Below, one piece after another: positions 1 through 12,015 of a stretch of DNA of 64,000 nucleotides. Both the position numbers and the translations under genes were made by a program. Numbering within the stretch: position 1 is the first letter of the stretch; every line of letters begins with the position of its first letter. The notes beneath the pieces were generated by a model that was not told the origin of the DNA, searched no databases, and worked only from the letters and a program-made list of their open reading frames with translations. The stretch spans positions 620,001 through 684,000 of the forward strand of contig NZ_CP088297.1 of assembly GCF_024666615.1 (NCBI RefSeq), written 5' to 3'. Source of the stretch: Aquabacterium sp. J223. Lineage in GTDB: Bacteria > Pseudomonadota > Gammaproteobacteria > Burkholderiales > Burkholderiaceae_C.

Positions 1-47
1 TGGTCGTGCCCAGCGACTACCTCGAGATCGTCGTCACCCGCGCCTGA
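1..47 (+). CDS. C-terminal tail of an unknown protein
   Basis: Only the last 14 codons are inside the window; the frame starting at base 3 reads VVPSDYLEIVVTRA and stops at TGA 45-47. The stop lies 25 bases before the ATG of the next gene on the same strand, so the two may be co-transcribed. The fragment is too short to assign to a family. Codon use fits the GC-rich neighbourhood. Confidence 0.45.
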   Translation, partial: VVPSDYLEIVVTRA

Positions 48-72
48 CGGCCGGGCACGCCAGGAGACCCTC

Positions 73-1739
73 ATGTCCCGCTCCTTCGCATTCACCGCCG
101 GCCGCATCGCGCTGGCCCTCTTCGGCCTGGCCGCCGGCACCACCCCTGGGCCGCCGATGCGGTCACCGACTGGCATGCCAAGGCCGGCGAGCTGATCGCC
201 GAGGCACGGCTCGGCCCCCCACCGGCCTACCGCGTGCTGGCCCTCGTGCAGACCGCCGTGCACGAGGCGGTGACGGCGTTGCCGGCCCGGCCTGCCGACG
301 ACACCGCCGCCGCCGCCGCGGTGGCCGCGGCCAACCGCGCCGGCCTGACGCGCCTGCTGCCGCCGACGCAGGCGGCGGCCATCCACGCCGCCTACCAGGC
401 CGCGCTGGCCAAGCTGCCCGACGGTCCGGCCAAGGCGGCGGGTGTGGCCGCCGGCGAACAGGCCGCCGCCCGCGTGCTGGCCTGGCGTGCCGACGACGGC
501 GCGGCCACGCCCGAGCGCTACCGGCCGCATGCGGCGCCGGGGGCCTACGTGCCCACCGCCGGCGTGGCCGCCGCGCAGTGGCCGCAGCGCCAGCCCTGGC
601 TGATGACCGGCGCCGCGCAGTTCCGCCCGGGCCCGCCGCCGGCGCTGACGAGCGCCCAGTGGGCACGCGACTTCAACGAGGTGAAAGCGCTCGGCGCCAG
701 GGCCAGCCGCCAGCGCACGCCCGAGCAGACCGAGGCCGCGCGCTTCTGGGAGTACTCGCTGCCGCCGGTCTACCACGGCGTGCTGCGCGCGGTGGCGCAG
801 GGGCCCGGCCGCAGCCTGGCGCAGAACGCCCGCTTCTTCGCCGCCGCCGGCCAGGCGATGGACGATGCGCTGATCGCGGTGTTCGACGCCAAGTACCACT
901 TCGGCTTCTGGCGGCCGGTGACCGCCATCCGCAACGGCGACCAGGACGGCCATCCCGGCACCGAGGCCGAGGCCGGCTGGGTGCCGCTGATCGACAACCC
1001 GCTGCACCCCGAGTACCCCAGCGCCCACAGCGTGCTGGCCGGTGCCCTCAGCGCGCTGGTGCGGGCCGAGGTCGGTGCCGGCGAGATGCCCGAGCTGTCC
1101 ACCACCAGCCCGAGCGCGCCCGGCGTGACGCGCCGCTGGCGCACGCCGGAGGCCTTTGCGCAGGAGGTGTCGGACGCTCGCATCTGGGAGGGCGTGCACT
1201 TCCGCCAGGCCACCGAGGTCGGGCTGGCCATGGGCCGGCAGGTCGGCGCGCTGGCCGCCGCCCGCGTCGCCCGTCCGCCGTCGCCCGAGCAGCTGGTGCG
1301 CGACGAACCGGCCGTGCCCGCGGCCCTGGCGCCGCGGGGCCCGCACCGGCTGGTCGAGCGGCTGGCCGCCCGCGGCGTGCAGGTCTACGAATGCCGCGCC
1401 GACGGCTGGGCCTTCGTCGGTCCGCAGGCCGAGCTGCTGGACGCGCGTGGCGCCCCCGACGGCCGGCACTACGAGGGACCGCATTGGGAAGCCGCCGACG
1501 GCAGCCGCATCGTCGGCACGGTGCAGGCGCGCAGCGAGGCGCCACGGGCCGACGCCATCCCCTGGCTGCTGCTGTCGGCGCGGTCGGTGGGCGGCGATGG
1601 CCGCTTCGCGGCGGTGACGCAGGTGCTGCGGGTCAACACCGAGGGCGGCAACGCGCCCCGCCGCGCCTGTGACGCCGGTTCGGCGGGCGCGACGGAGCGG
1701 GTGCCCTACACCGCGGACTACCTGCTCTACGCGTCGTAG
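73..1739 (+). CDS. Secreted vanadium-haloperoxidase/PAP2-like protein fused to a DUF3455 domain; frameshift in the signal peptide
   Basis: Likely an exported enzyme of the vanadium-dependent haloperoxidase / PAP2 phosphatase superfamily. The core has the expected phosphate/vanadate-pocket pieces: a Lys-rich stretch ending FWRPVTAIRNGD, then HPEYPSAHS (equivalent of the SGH motif), then RIWEGVHFRQA with the distal Arg and His. After residue about 390 a second region (VQVYECRADGW, GPQAEL, HYEGPHWEA, IPWLLLSA, GGNAPRRACD) matches DUF3455, normally a separate small secreted protein. The signal peptide (MSRSFAFTAGRIALALFGLAAG) is read from the ATG at 73 but in another frame from the enzyme. One extra C in the C-run at 143-146 would join them as GTTPWAADAVTDWHA with a good signal-peptidase site. 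I therefore annotate from 73. The alternative is a truncated start at 234, which would lose the export signal. Substrate unknown. Confidence 0.75.
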
Positions 1740-1743
1740 CGCC

Positions 1744-2340
1744 CTAGGTCGCCGGGCAGCGTGGGGCCTCGCTGCCCGGCGGGCGCTGCAGCACACCGGC
1801 CACGTCCGCCGCCAGCCGCTGCCAGGCGCGCCGGTGCGCCTCGGCCAGTCCCTCGTAGCCGCCGGGCGCCGCCTCGCGGCTGCGGCGCAGGCACTGCAGC
1901 GCCGGCGTGCCCTCGGCGCCGCGCAGCGTCCACACCACCTCCTGCAGCGCGGGGCCGCCGAGCGTGGACTCGAAACGCAGCAACTCGACCACCAGCCGCG
2001 GCGCGGCGGCATCGCCGCCGGCCCGCACGCCCTGCAGCGCCAGGCCGGCGACCAGGGCGGCACGCAGCTCGTCGGGCAGCGGGGCGGTCCAGCGCTGCTG
2101 CTCCAGCTGGTGCAGCGTGCCCTGGCCGTCGCGCACCCGCCATTCGGCACCGTCCTGGCCGGGCGGCACGGCGACGCGCTCGACCTGCACCGACAGCGAC
2201 GGCACCGGGCCGGCCGCGGCGCCGGCTGGCGCCGGCGGCCGCAGGCTGTGCAGCCGCACGGCCGGGGTGCCGGCGCAGCCGGCGAGGGCGACGAGCAGAG
2301 CGCCGAGCAGGGCGACGGTGCACGGGCGGAGCGGTCTCAT
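1744..2340 (-). CDS. pqiC: PqiC-type outer-membrane lipoprotein (ABC-type transport auxiliary family)
   Basis: Third component of the Pqi intermembrane lipid-transport system. The 198-residue product begins with a lipoprotein signal ending in the lipobox LVALAGC, so it is predicted to be anchored in a membrane and face the periplasm. The rest matches the DUF330/PqiC pattern: a short LHSLRPP segment, a conserved VQVERVAVPP strand and a C-terminal helix. Its start codon overlaps the pqiB stop (ATGA), which implies translational coupling. The stop codon lies four bases from the stop of the convergent haloperoxidase gene. Function is by family: PqiC docks the PqiB tube at the outer membrane. Confidence 0.85.
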   Translation of the reverse strand: MRPLRPCTVALLGALLVALAGCAGTPAVRLHSLRPPAPAGAAAGPVPSLSVQVERVAVPPGQDGAEWRVRDGQGTLHQLEQQRWTAPLPDELRAALVAGLALQGVRAGGDAAAPRLVVELLRFESTLGGPALQEVVWTLRGAEGTPALQCLRRSREAAPGGYEGLAEAHRRAWQRLAADVAGVLQRPPGSEAPRCPAT

Positions 2341-4049
2341 CGGGCGTTCTCCTGGGCGGCCGGCGCCAGCACCGGGTCGGCCGGCGCACCGCGCAGCAGC
2401 GACTGCGGGTGGCGCTGCAGGTAGTCGGCGAGCTGGCGCAGCGCGCGGGCGCTGCGCTGGAACTCCTCCAGCGTGGCCTGCAGCCCGCCGCCGGCGGCGC
2501 CGGGGCCGACCTGGCGCTCGAGGCCCTGCAGCGTGCGGTCGGCCGAGCGCAGCGTGGCCTGCACGCCGCCGAGCGCGGCCTTGGCCTCGGGGCCCAGCTC
2601 GCGCATCACCCCGTCGGCGGTGTCCAGCGCCCGGCGCAGGCTGGCGAGGGCTTCGCGCGCCTCGGGCGTGAGCGACTTCAGCGTGCCGTCGGCGGTCTGC
2701 AGCGTGGACTGCAGGCTCTCGCCGATGAGGTCGAAGCGCACCGAGCCCAGCCGCCGCACGATCTGCATCAGCTGCGGCTGCAGCTCGCTGAAGGCGCCCG
2801 GCACGGTGGGCAGCTCGGGCACCGCGGCATTGGTGTCGAAGCGCACCGGCGTCGGCCGCTGCGGATAGTCCAGCGCGATGTAGGCCTGGCCGGTGAGCAG
2901 GTTGCCGGTGCGCAGCTCGGCGCGCAGGCCGTCGTCGACCAGCCGCTTCAGCGCCTGTCGTGCATCGGCCGGCGCCAGCAGCGGCAGGCCGACGCGCAAC
3001 GGGAAGAGGTCGGCCTCGGCCTCGACGTGGAAGTGGCGGGTCTTCGGGTCCTGGCGCAGTCGCACCTGTTCGACCCGACCCACCTCCACCCCCAGGACCT
3101 CGACCGGTGCCCCCACCGCCAGGCCGCGGGCGTTCTGCCGGAAGACCATGCGCACCCGCTGCGCCGGGCCGTCCGGTGGCGCCACGGCGGTCTCGCGGTC
3201 GCGGAAGAGGCGGAAGCGGCTGCCTTCGGCGGCCGGCTCGCCCTTGGTGTCGCCGACGTTGGAGAAGGCCACCCCGCCGGCCAGCACCGAGGTCAGCGAC
3301 TGGGTGTTCACCGTCAGCCCGTTGGCGTTGAGCGCGAGGTCAACGCCGCTGGCGTTCCAGAAGCGGCTGTGCTGCGTCACCAGCCGCTCGTGCGGCGACT
3401 CGACGAACAGCCGCACCGACAGCGTGTCGTTTTCCGCGTCCAGCTCCCAGCCCACCACCCGGCCGACGCGGGTGCGCCGGTAGTACACCGGCGAGCCGAT
3501 GTCCAGCGAGCCGAGGTTGGTGGCGCTGAGCACGAAGCTGCGGCCGGGCTCGTTGCGCAGCACGAAGGGCGGGTTCTCCAGGCCGACGAACTCGCGCTGG
3601 GCCTGTTCCGACACGCCGGCATCGACGCCGATGTAGGCGCCGCTGACCAGCGTGCTGAGGCCGGTCAGCCCGGTGGCGCCGATGCGCGGTCGCACCACCC
3701 AGAAGCGGCTGTCCTCGACCGCCATGGCGGCGGCGCTGCGGTCCAGGCGCACGGTGGCGCGCACGGTCTGGCGGTCGGCCGACAGCTGCACCTTCGTCAC
3801 CTGGCCCACCGGCACTTCCTTGTAGCGGACCTGGGTGCGGCCCGCCTCCAGGCCCTCGGCGGTGCGGAAGTCGATGACGATCTCCGGCCCCACCTGCAGC
3901 CGCGACTGCACCACGAGGCCGATGCCGACCGCCACCGCGATCAGCGGCACCAGCCAGACCATCGACAGCCGCAGCCGGCTGCGCGGCTGCACCGCGGGCA
4001 GCGGCGGCTGGCCCGGCGCGTCGGAAGGGGATGGGTCTTGGTCGTTCAT
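2337..4049 (-). CDS. pqiB: PqiB, MCE-domain intermembrane transport protein
   Basis: This 570-residue protein has one N-terminal membrane helix (about residues 20-40, LSMVWLVPLIAVAVGIGLVV) followed by three MCE/MlaD repeats. They begin near PEIVIDFRTAEGLEAG, FVLSATNLGSLDIGSPV and VRMVFRQNARGLAVGAPV. A long C-terminal helical region (ESLQSTLQTADGTLKSL onward) follows. In the family, PqiB hexamers form a periplasmic tube that carries lipids between inner and outer membranes. The start is the ATG at 4049: it overlaps the pqiA stop by four bases, and the protein then begins MNDQDPSPSDAPG, a usual length for the family. An open frame continues upstream to 5429 but lies inside pqiA and is spurious. 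Confidence 0.93.
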   Translation of the reverse strand: MNDQDPSPSDAPGQPPLPAVQPRSRLRLSMVWLVPLIAVAVGIGLVVQSRLQVGPEIVIDFRTAEGLEAGRTQVRYKEVPVGQVTKVQLSADRQTVRATVRLDRSAAAMAVEDSRFWVVRPRIGATGLTGLSTLVSGAYIGVDAGVSEQAQREFVGLENPPFVLRNEPGRSFVLSATNLGSLDIGSPVYYRRTRVGRVVGWELDAENDTLSVRLFVESPHERLVTQHSRFWNASGVDLALNANGLTVNTQSLTSVLAGGVAFSNVGDTKGEPAAEGSRFRLFRDRETAVAPPDGPAQRVRMVFRQNARGLAVGAPVEVLGVEVGRVEQVRLRQDPKTRHFHVEAEADLFPLRVGLPLLAPADARQALKRLVDDGLRAELRTGNLLTGQAYIALDYPQRPTPVRFDTNAAVPELPTVPGAFSELQPQLMQIVRRLGSVRFDLIGESLQSTLQTADGTLKSLTPEAREALASLRRALDTADGVMRELGPEAKAALGGVQATLRSADRTLQGLERQVGPGAAGGGLQATLEEFQRSARALRQLADYLQRHPQSLLRGAPADPVLAPAAQENAR

Positions 4050-5446
4050 GCCGTGTCGTTGGGGTGGCGAGCGGGCGGCCGGCGCCAGATGAGCTGCGGG
4101 TCGAAGGCCTCGGCGGCCAGCATGGTCAGCACCACCACCGCGCCGAAGGCCAGCAGGCCGGGCTGCGGGCTGATGCGCGCCAGCGCGCCGAACTGCAGCA
4201 TGGCGGCCAGCAGCACGACGACGAAGACGTCGAGCATCGACCAGTGGCCCACCGCCTCGACCATGCGGTAGAGCCGGCTGCGCTGGCGCGGCGAGCCGGT
4301 CGAGCCGCGCTGCGCGCTCCAGGCCAGGTGGGCCAGCACCGCCATCTTCAGCAGCGGCACGGCGATGCTGGCGACGAAGACGATGATGGCCAGGTCGAAG
4401 GCGCCGGCGATCCACAGCTCGACGATGCCGCCGAGGATGGTGTGGCCGCCGCCGCCGGTGAGCGCCTGCTGGCTGTGCATCACCGGCAGCAGGTTGGCCG
4501 GCAGGTAGGCCACCGCCGCCGCCAGCAGCAGCGCCCAGGTGCGTTGCAGGCTGGCCTGCGGGTCGCGCACCAGCGGGCCGTCGCAGCGCGGGCAGCGTGC
4601 CGAACCGGCGACCCCGGCCATGCCCGCGGGCCACAGCGAGACCAGGCCGCAATGCCGGCAGCCCAGGGCCTTGCCGTGGGCCGGGCTTGGCGGCGCGGGT
4701 CGCGCACGGCGCGCCATGTCGCTGGCAGCGTCCCACAAACGGTGGACCCCGGCGCTGTCGAGGGCCGCCATCAGCAGCGCCAGCGCCCCGAAGGCGATCA
4801 GGCCCGGCTGCACCGTCAGCCGCGCCAGGTCGGCGATGCGCACCACCGACACCAGGGCGGCCAGCATCAGCACCTCGACCATGCTCCAGCGGCTGCTGAA
4901 GGCCAGCGCGCGCAGCAGCCGCGGGAAGGCGCGCAGGAAGGAGGCGGGTGCACGTCCGCTCACCAGCGGCAGCAGCACCGCCAGCCGCAGCAGCAGCACC
5001 GCCAGCGGAAACACGCTGCCGGCGGCCAGCGCCATCAACGCGGCCAGCCGCTCGCCACCGGCCCAGGTGGTGGCCACCGCCTGCGGAAAGCTGGCGTCGG
5101 TGACCATCCCGGCCAGGGCCAGCGTGCAGATCGGCTGCCACTGCGCGACGGCATACACCACCAGCGCCGCGATGTTCAGCGCCAGCACGCCCTGCAGCGA
5201 CATGCGGTGGCCTCGGCCGACCAGGGCGCCGCAGCGTGCACAGCGCGCCTGCTGGCTGGCGTCCAGCGACGGCCGCCGCCACACCGCGCCGCAGTCGTGG
5301 CAGGCCACCCAGTCGGGGCAGGGCTGGCCGGCCCGTTCCGGGGTGGGCGGCCGATCGGGGTGCGCGGCGGCGGGGAGGGCGGCGTTCGGCAACGGTTGGG
5401 TGTGTTGAAAAGCTACCGGCGCGAAGCAACGGGTGTACCCGAGCAT
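4046..5446 (-). CDS. pqiA: PqiA, paraquat-inducible inner-membrane protein
   Basis: The 466-residue polytopic membrane protein consists of two PqiA modules. Each begins with a zinc-ribbon-like Cys pair set (CHDCGAVW...CARCG near residue 50, CRHCGLVSLW...CPRCDG near residue 260) and continues with four hydrophobic helices. Each module carries the family signature around a WSM-acidic-V segment (RWSMVEVLML and HWSMLDVFVV). It is first in the pqiABC operon and overlaps pqiB by four bases. By family it is the inner-membrane partner of PqiB in lipid transport and envelope homeostasis. The start at 5446 is the first in-frame ATG. It is divergent from metH with only 50 bases between the starts. Confidence 0.9.
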   Translation of the reverse strand: MLGYTRCFAPVAFQHTQPLPNAALPAAAHPDRPPTPERAGQPCPDWVACHDCGAVWRRPSLDASQQARCARCGALVGRGHRMSLQGVLALNIAALVVYAVAQWQPICTLALAGMVTDASFPQAVATTWAGGERLAALMALAAGSVFPLAVLLLRLAVLLPLVSGRAPASFLRAFPRLLRALAFSSRWSMVEVLMLAALVSVVRIADLARLTVQPGLIAFGALALLMAALDSAGVHRLWDAASDMARRARPAPPSPAHGKALGCRHCGLVSLWPAGMAGVAGSARCPRCDGPLVRDPQASLQRTWALLLAAAVAYLPANLLPVMHSQQALTGGGGHTILGGIVELWIAGAFDLAIIVFVASIAVPLLKMAVLAHLAWSAQRGSTGSPRQRSRLYRMVEAVGHWSMLDVFVVVLLAAMLQFGALARISPQPGLLAFGAVVVLTMLAAEAFDPQLIWRRPPARHPNDTA

Positions 5447-5481
5447 ACGGCGCAGCCCCCCGATGAGCCGCCGTCGCTCTC

Positions 5482-5487
5482 TAGAAT
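5482..5487 (+). promoter_or_regulatory. TAGAAT -10 box of the metH N-terminal gene
   Basis: TAGAAT matches the sigma-70 -10 consensus at five of six positions and ends nine bases before the ATG at 5497. A start of transcription about seven bases downstream of the box would leave a leader of about three bases. There is no Shine-Dalgarno sequence in the gap, so a leaderless mRNA is likely. No good -35 hexamer is visible. Confidence 0.5.
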
Positions 5488-5496
5488 CCCCGGACC

Positions 5497-6564
<1,068 letters not shown>

Positions 6565-6588
6565 CGCCCCGCGCCGGCGCCCTCGGCG

Positions 6589-7092
6589 TCACGGCGTGAC
6601 GATGACCTGCACCACCTCCGTGGTGGTTGCACGCGGCGGCTTGAAGCGCACCAGCATCAGCCCGCCGGCCACCAGGTAGTCGCGCACCGCGGCGGCACGC
6701 TCGGTGGCCAGCGCCGGGTTGGGCCGGCCCGCGTCCGACGGTGCCAGCGTCTCCACCGACGCCGCCGCCCGCACCGCCGCGCTGGCGGCCAGCCGGTCCA
6801 GCACCGCCTGCAGCGGCCGCCGCACCACCACCGCGCCGCGGTCGAAGCAGTGGCCCAGCGGCACCTCGGTGCTCAATGCGCCGTGGGGCAGCAGCGTGAA
6901 CACCACAGGCGTGCCACGGAACAGATCGGCCAGCCGGCGCTGCTCGGCGGCCAGCGAGGGCGGCGCGGCGGTGGATGCCCCTGGCGCTCCGCGGCCCGGA
7001 CCCAGTGGCACGGACGAGCAGGCAGCCAGCACCGGCAGCAGCGGCAGCAGGCCGGTCAAGCGAAGGCGGTGTCGTGCGGCGGAAGGCGTCAT
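6589..7092 (-). CDS. Small lipoprotein with a degenerate OmpA-like C-terminal region
   Basis: The 167-residue product has a lipoprotein signal with lipobox VLAAC (about residues 18-22) followed by a Pro/Gly/Ala-rich linker. The C-terminal half (LDRLAASAAVRAAASVE, LATERAAAVRDYLVAGGL, FKPPRATTTEVVQVIVTP) resembles the peptidoglycan-binding OmpA fold, with the usual NxxLSxxRA replaced by NPALATERAAAV. Membership is therefore plausible but not certain. The start at 7092 puts the signal peptide at the N terminus; an upstream in-frame ATG at 7233 would add a basic non-signal stretch that lies over the riboswitch. The gene sits on the opposite strand between the two metH halves. No functional link to methionine is evident. 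Confidence 0.75.
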   Translation of the reverse strand: MTPSAARHRLRLTGLLPLLPVLAACSSVPLGPGRGAPGASTAAPPSLAAEQRRLADLFRGTPVVFTLLPHGALSTEVPLGHCFDRGAVVVRRPLQAVLDRLAASAAVRAAASVETLAPSDAGRPNPALATERAAAVRDYLVAGGLMLVRFKPPRATTTEVVQVIVTP

Positions 7093-7147
7093 GTCGCAGG
7101 GCGTGGCAATGGGCGTGCACGATGGTGGCGGATAAACTGGTTGCCTG

Positions 7148-7243
7148 CCCGAGGAGCGCTGCGACCGTCCGTGTGACGGCCAGGCTCGGGCGGGTTCGCC
7201 GGAGGGGAGGTTGCGCCGGTCGGACCGACGCAACGGCGCTCAT
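7148..7243 (+). promoter_or_regulatory. S-adenosylhomocysteine (SAH) riboswitch upstream of metH C-terminal half
   Basis: The sequence matches the SAH riboswitch architecture. The closing stem pairs GAGCGC (7154-7159) with GCGCTC (7236-7241). A hairpin pairs CCGTC (7165-7169) with GACGG (7175-7179). A pseudoknot pairs CCCGAG (7148-7153) exactly with CTCGGG (7185-7190). A second hairpin pairs GTTGCG (7210-7215) with CGCAAC (7229-7234). The CCGAGGAGCGCTGC block is the conserved hallmark. Known members switch on ahcY/metH-type genes when SAH accumulates. A TAAACT box at 7133-7138 (from gcggataaactgg) would start transcription just before the aptamer. The ATG of metH follows 69 bases after the element. 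Confidence 0.88.
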
Positions 7244-7311
7244 CCCGGCCTGGATCCCAGGCCTGCGGATGGGCCGCAGGCCGGGGTCCGGCGCCGGCAC
7301 CGACCCGTGCC

Positions 7312-10062
<2,751 letters not shown>

Positions 10063-10248
10063 CCTCCGGGCCGTGGGCCGGGCGCCGTTCGTCCGAGCGA
10101 GCGTTCAGCCGTGCGGCACTGATTTGCGTGCTTCCGTAAGCACTGTGTCGGCCGCGACTTAGTTGGCGGCCTTCGTGGCCGGGTCCTCCGAACAATCGCG
10201 CCGCGGCGTCCACCAGGGCGTCGCGATGCGAACACGGAGGGACCCGCC

Positions 10249-12007
10249 ATGCCATCGACCGCCCCGAGCCCCCACGCCGCCCGCGGACGCCACCGCGGGT
10301 GGGCCGTCGTGCTGGTCGTTGCCCTGCTCACCGCCTGTGGCGGTGGCGGCGGTGGCGGCGACGATGCCGGCGGGGCGGACGGCACCGCGTCGGCGCTGTC
10401 GGTGCCCGGCTCGCGGCAGGAGGCGGTGCGCTTCCTCAACCAGGCGACCTTCGGCGCCACCGAGGCCGACCTCGACCGCGTGATGGCCGTCGGCTACGGC
10501 CGCTGGATCGACGAGCAGATGGCGCTGCCGCAGACGCTGCACCGCGGTTACTGGGACGCCGAGCACCTGGCCCTGAAGGCGGCCAACAGCGGCGCCGGCA
10601 CGCGGGAGGTGCTCGACACCTTCTACCGCCAGGCGGTGCAGGGGGCCGGACCAGCTGCGACAGCGCGTGGCCTTTGCGCTGTCGCAGATCTTCGTGGTCT
10701 CGATGGTCGACGGCGGCGTCTCAGAGAACCCGCGCGGCGTGGCCGGCTACCTCGACATGCTGGGCGCCAACGCGTTCGGCCGCTACCGCGACCTGCTGGA
10801 GCAAGTGGCCCGCGCGCCGGTGATGGGCGTGTACCTGTCGCACATGAAGAACCAGAAGGAGAACGTGGCCACCGGCCGAATCCCGGACCAGAACTTCGCC
10901 CGCGAGGTGATGCAGTTGTTCAGCATCGGCCTGGTCGAGCTCAACCTCGACGGCAGCGCCCGTGGCGGAGCCACCTACAGCGGCGACGACGTGGCGGGCC
11001 TGTCGCGGGTGTTCACCGGCTGGAGCTGGGACGGGCCCGACACCGCCGACAGCCGCTTCTGGGGCTGGGACGGCGCCACGCGCGACCCCGACCGGGAGTG
11101 GAAGCCGATGCAGGGCTACAGCCAGTTCCACTCCATCTCGGAAAAGCGCTTCCTCGGCCAGGTGGTGCCCGCGCAGGGCCGGGCCGATCCGAACGCCAGC
11201 CTGACGCTGGCGCTGGACACCTTGGCCAACCATCCGAACGTCGGGCCGTTCATCGGCCGCCAGCTGATCCAGCGGCTGGTCACCAGCCACCCCAGCCCGG
11301 CCTACGTGGCCCGCGTCGCCGCCGCCTTCAACAACAACGGCAGCGGCGTGCGCGGCGACCTGAAGGCCGTGGTGCGCGCCGTGCTGCTGGACCCCGAGGC
11401 GCGTAGCACCGACGCCAACGCCGGCAAGCTGCGCGAGCCGGTGCTGCGGCTGACCGCGCTGCTGCGCGGCATGGGCGCGACGTCGGACAGCGGCAAGTGG
11501 CTGATCGGCACCACCGACGACGCCGGCACCCAGCTCGGCCAGACGCCGATGCGCAGCCCGTCGGTCTTCAACTTCTACCGGCCGGGCTACGTGCCGCCGG
11601 GCACGCTGTCCGGCGCGCTGGGCATGACGGTGCCCGAACTGCAGATCGCGCACGAGACCTCGGTGGCCGGTTATGCCAACTACCTGCGCGGCGGCATCCA
11701 GGGCGGCTTCGGCCAGCGCGGCACCAACCACCAGGCGCCGCGCAACGACGTGCAGATCCCGCTCGACGCCGAACTGGCGCTGGCCGACCAGCCGCAGGCG
11801 CTGGTCGACCGCGTCACCGCGCGCCTGCTGCCGGGCGGCGCCAACGACGCGCTGAAGGCCGAGATCCGCACGGCCGTCGAATCGGTGGCGCTGCCCGCGC
11901 TGCGCGCCGACGGCGGCAACCAGAACCAGGTCAACACCGCGAAGCGCAACCGCGCGCTGCTGGCGGTGTACCTGACGGCGGTGTCGCCGGAATTCCTGAT
12001 CCAGTGA
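10249..12007 (+). CDS. DUF1800 lipoprotein-like exported protein; one frameshift
   Basis: An exported protein of the DUF1800 family, for which no reaction is established. The N terminus MPSTAPSPHAARGRHRG is followed by a hydrophobic stretch and LLTACGGGGGGGDD, a lipoprotein-type signal. The family core starts AVRFLNQATFGAT and continues with ALSQIFVVSM, NFAREVMQLFSIGL, VFTGWSWDG, PSVFNFYRPGYVPPG. The reading frame breaks at the five-G run 10641-10645. Removing one G gives VQGPDQLRQRVAFALSQ and a continuous protein of about 585 residues. The neighbouring gene encodes a DUF1501 protein eight bases downstream; these two families are regularly encoded together. The break looks like a sequencing error rather than decay. 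Confidence 0.8.
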
Positions 12008-12015
12008 GGGGCGCC

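Noticed and set aside
234-1739. Start of the haloperoxidase at 234
   Set aside because: It would omit the signal peptide and the conserved ADAVTDWHA segment that is readable just upstream in the same frame back to 147.
2337-5429. One 1030-residue PqiB reading frame reaching to 5429
   Set aside because: Everything upstream of 4049 is a shadow of pqiA; the ATGA overlap at 4046-4049 marks the true boundary.
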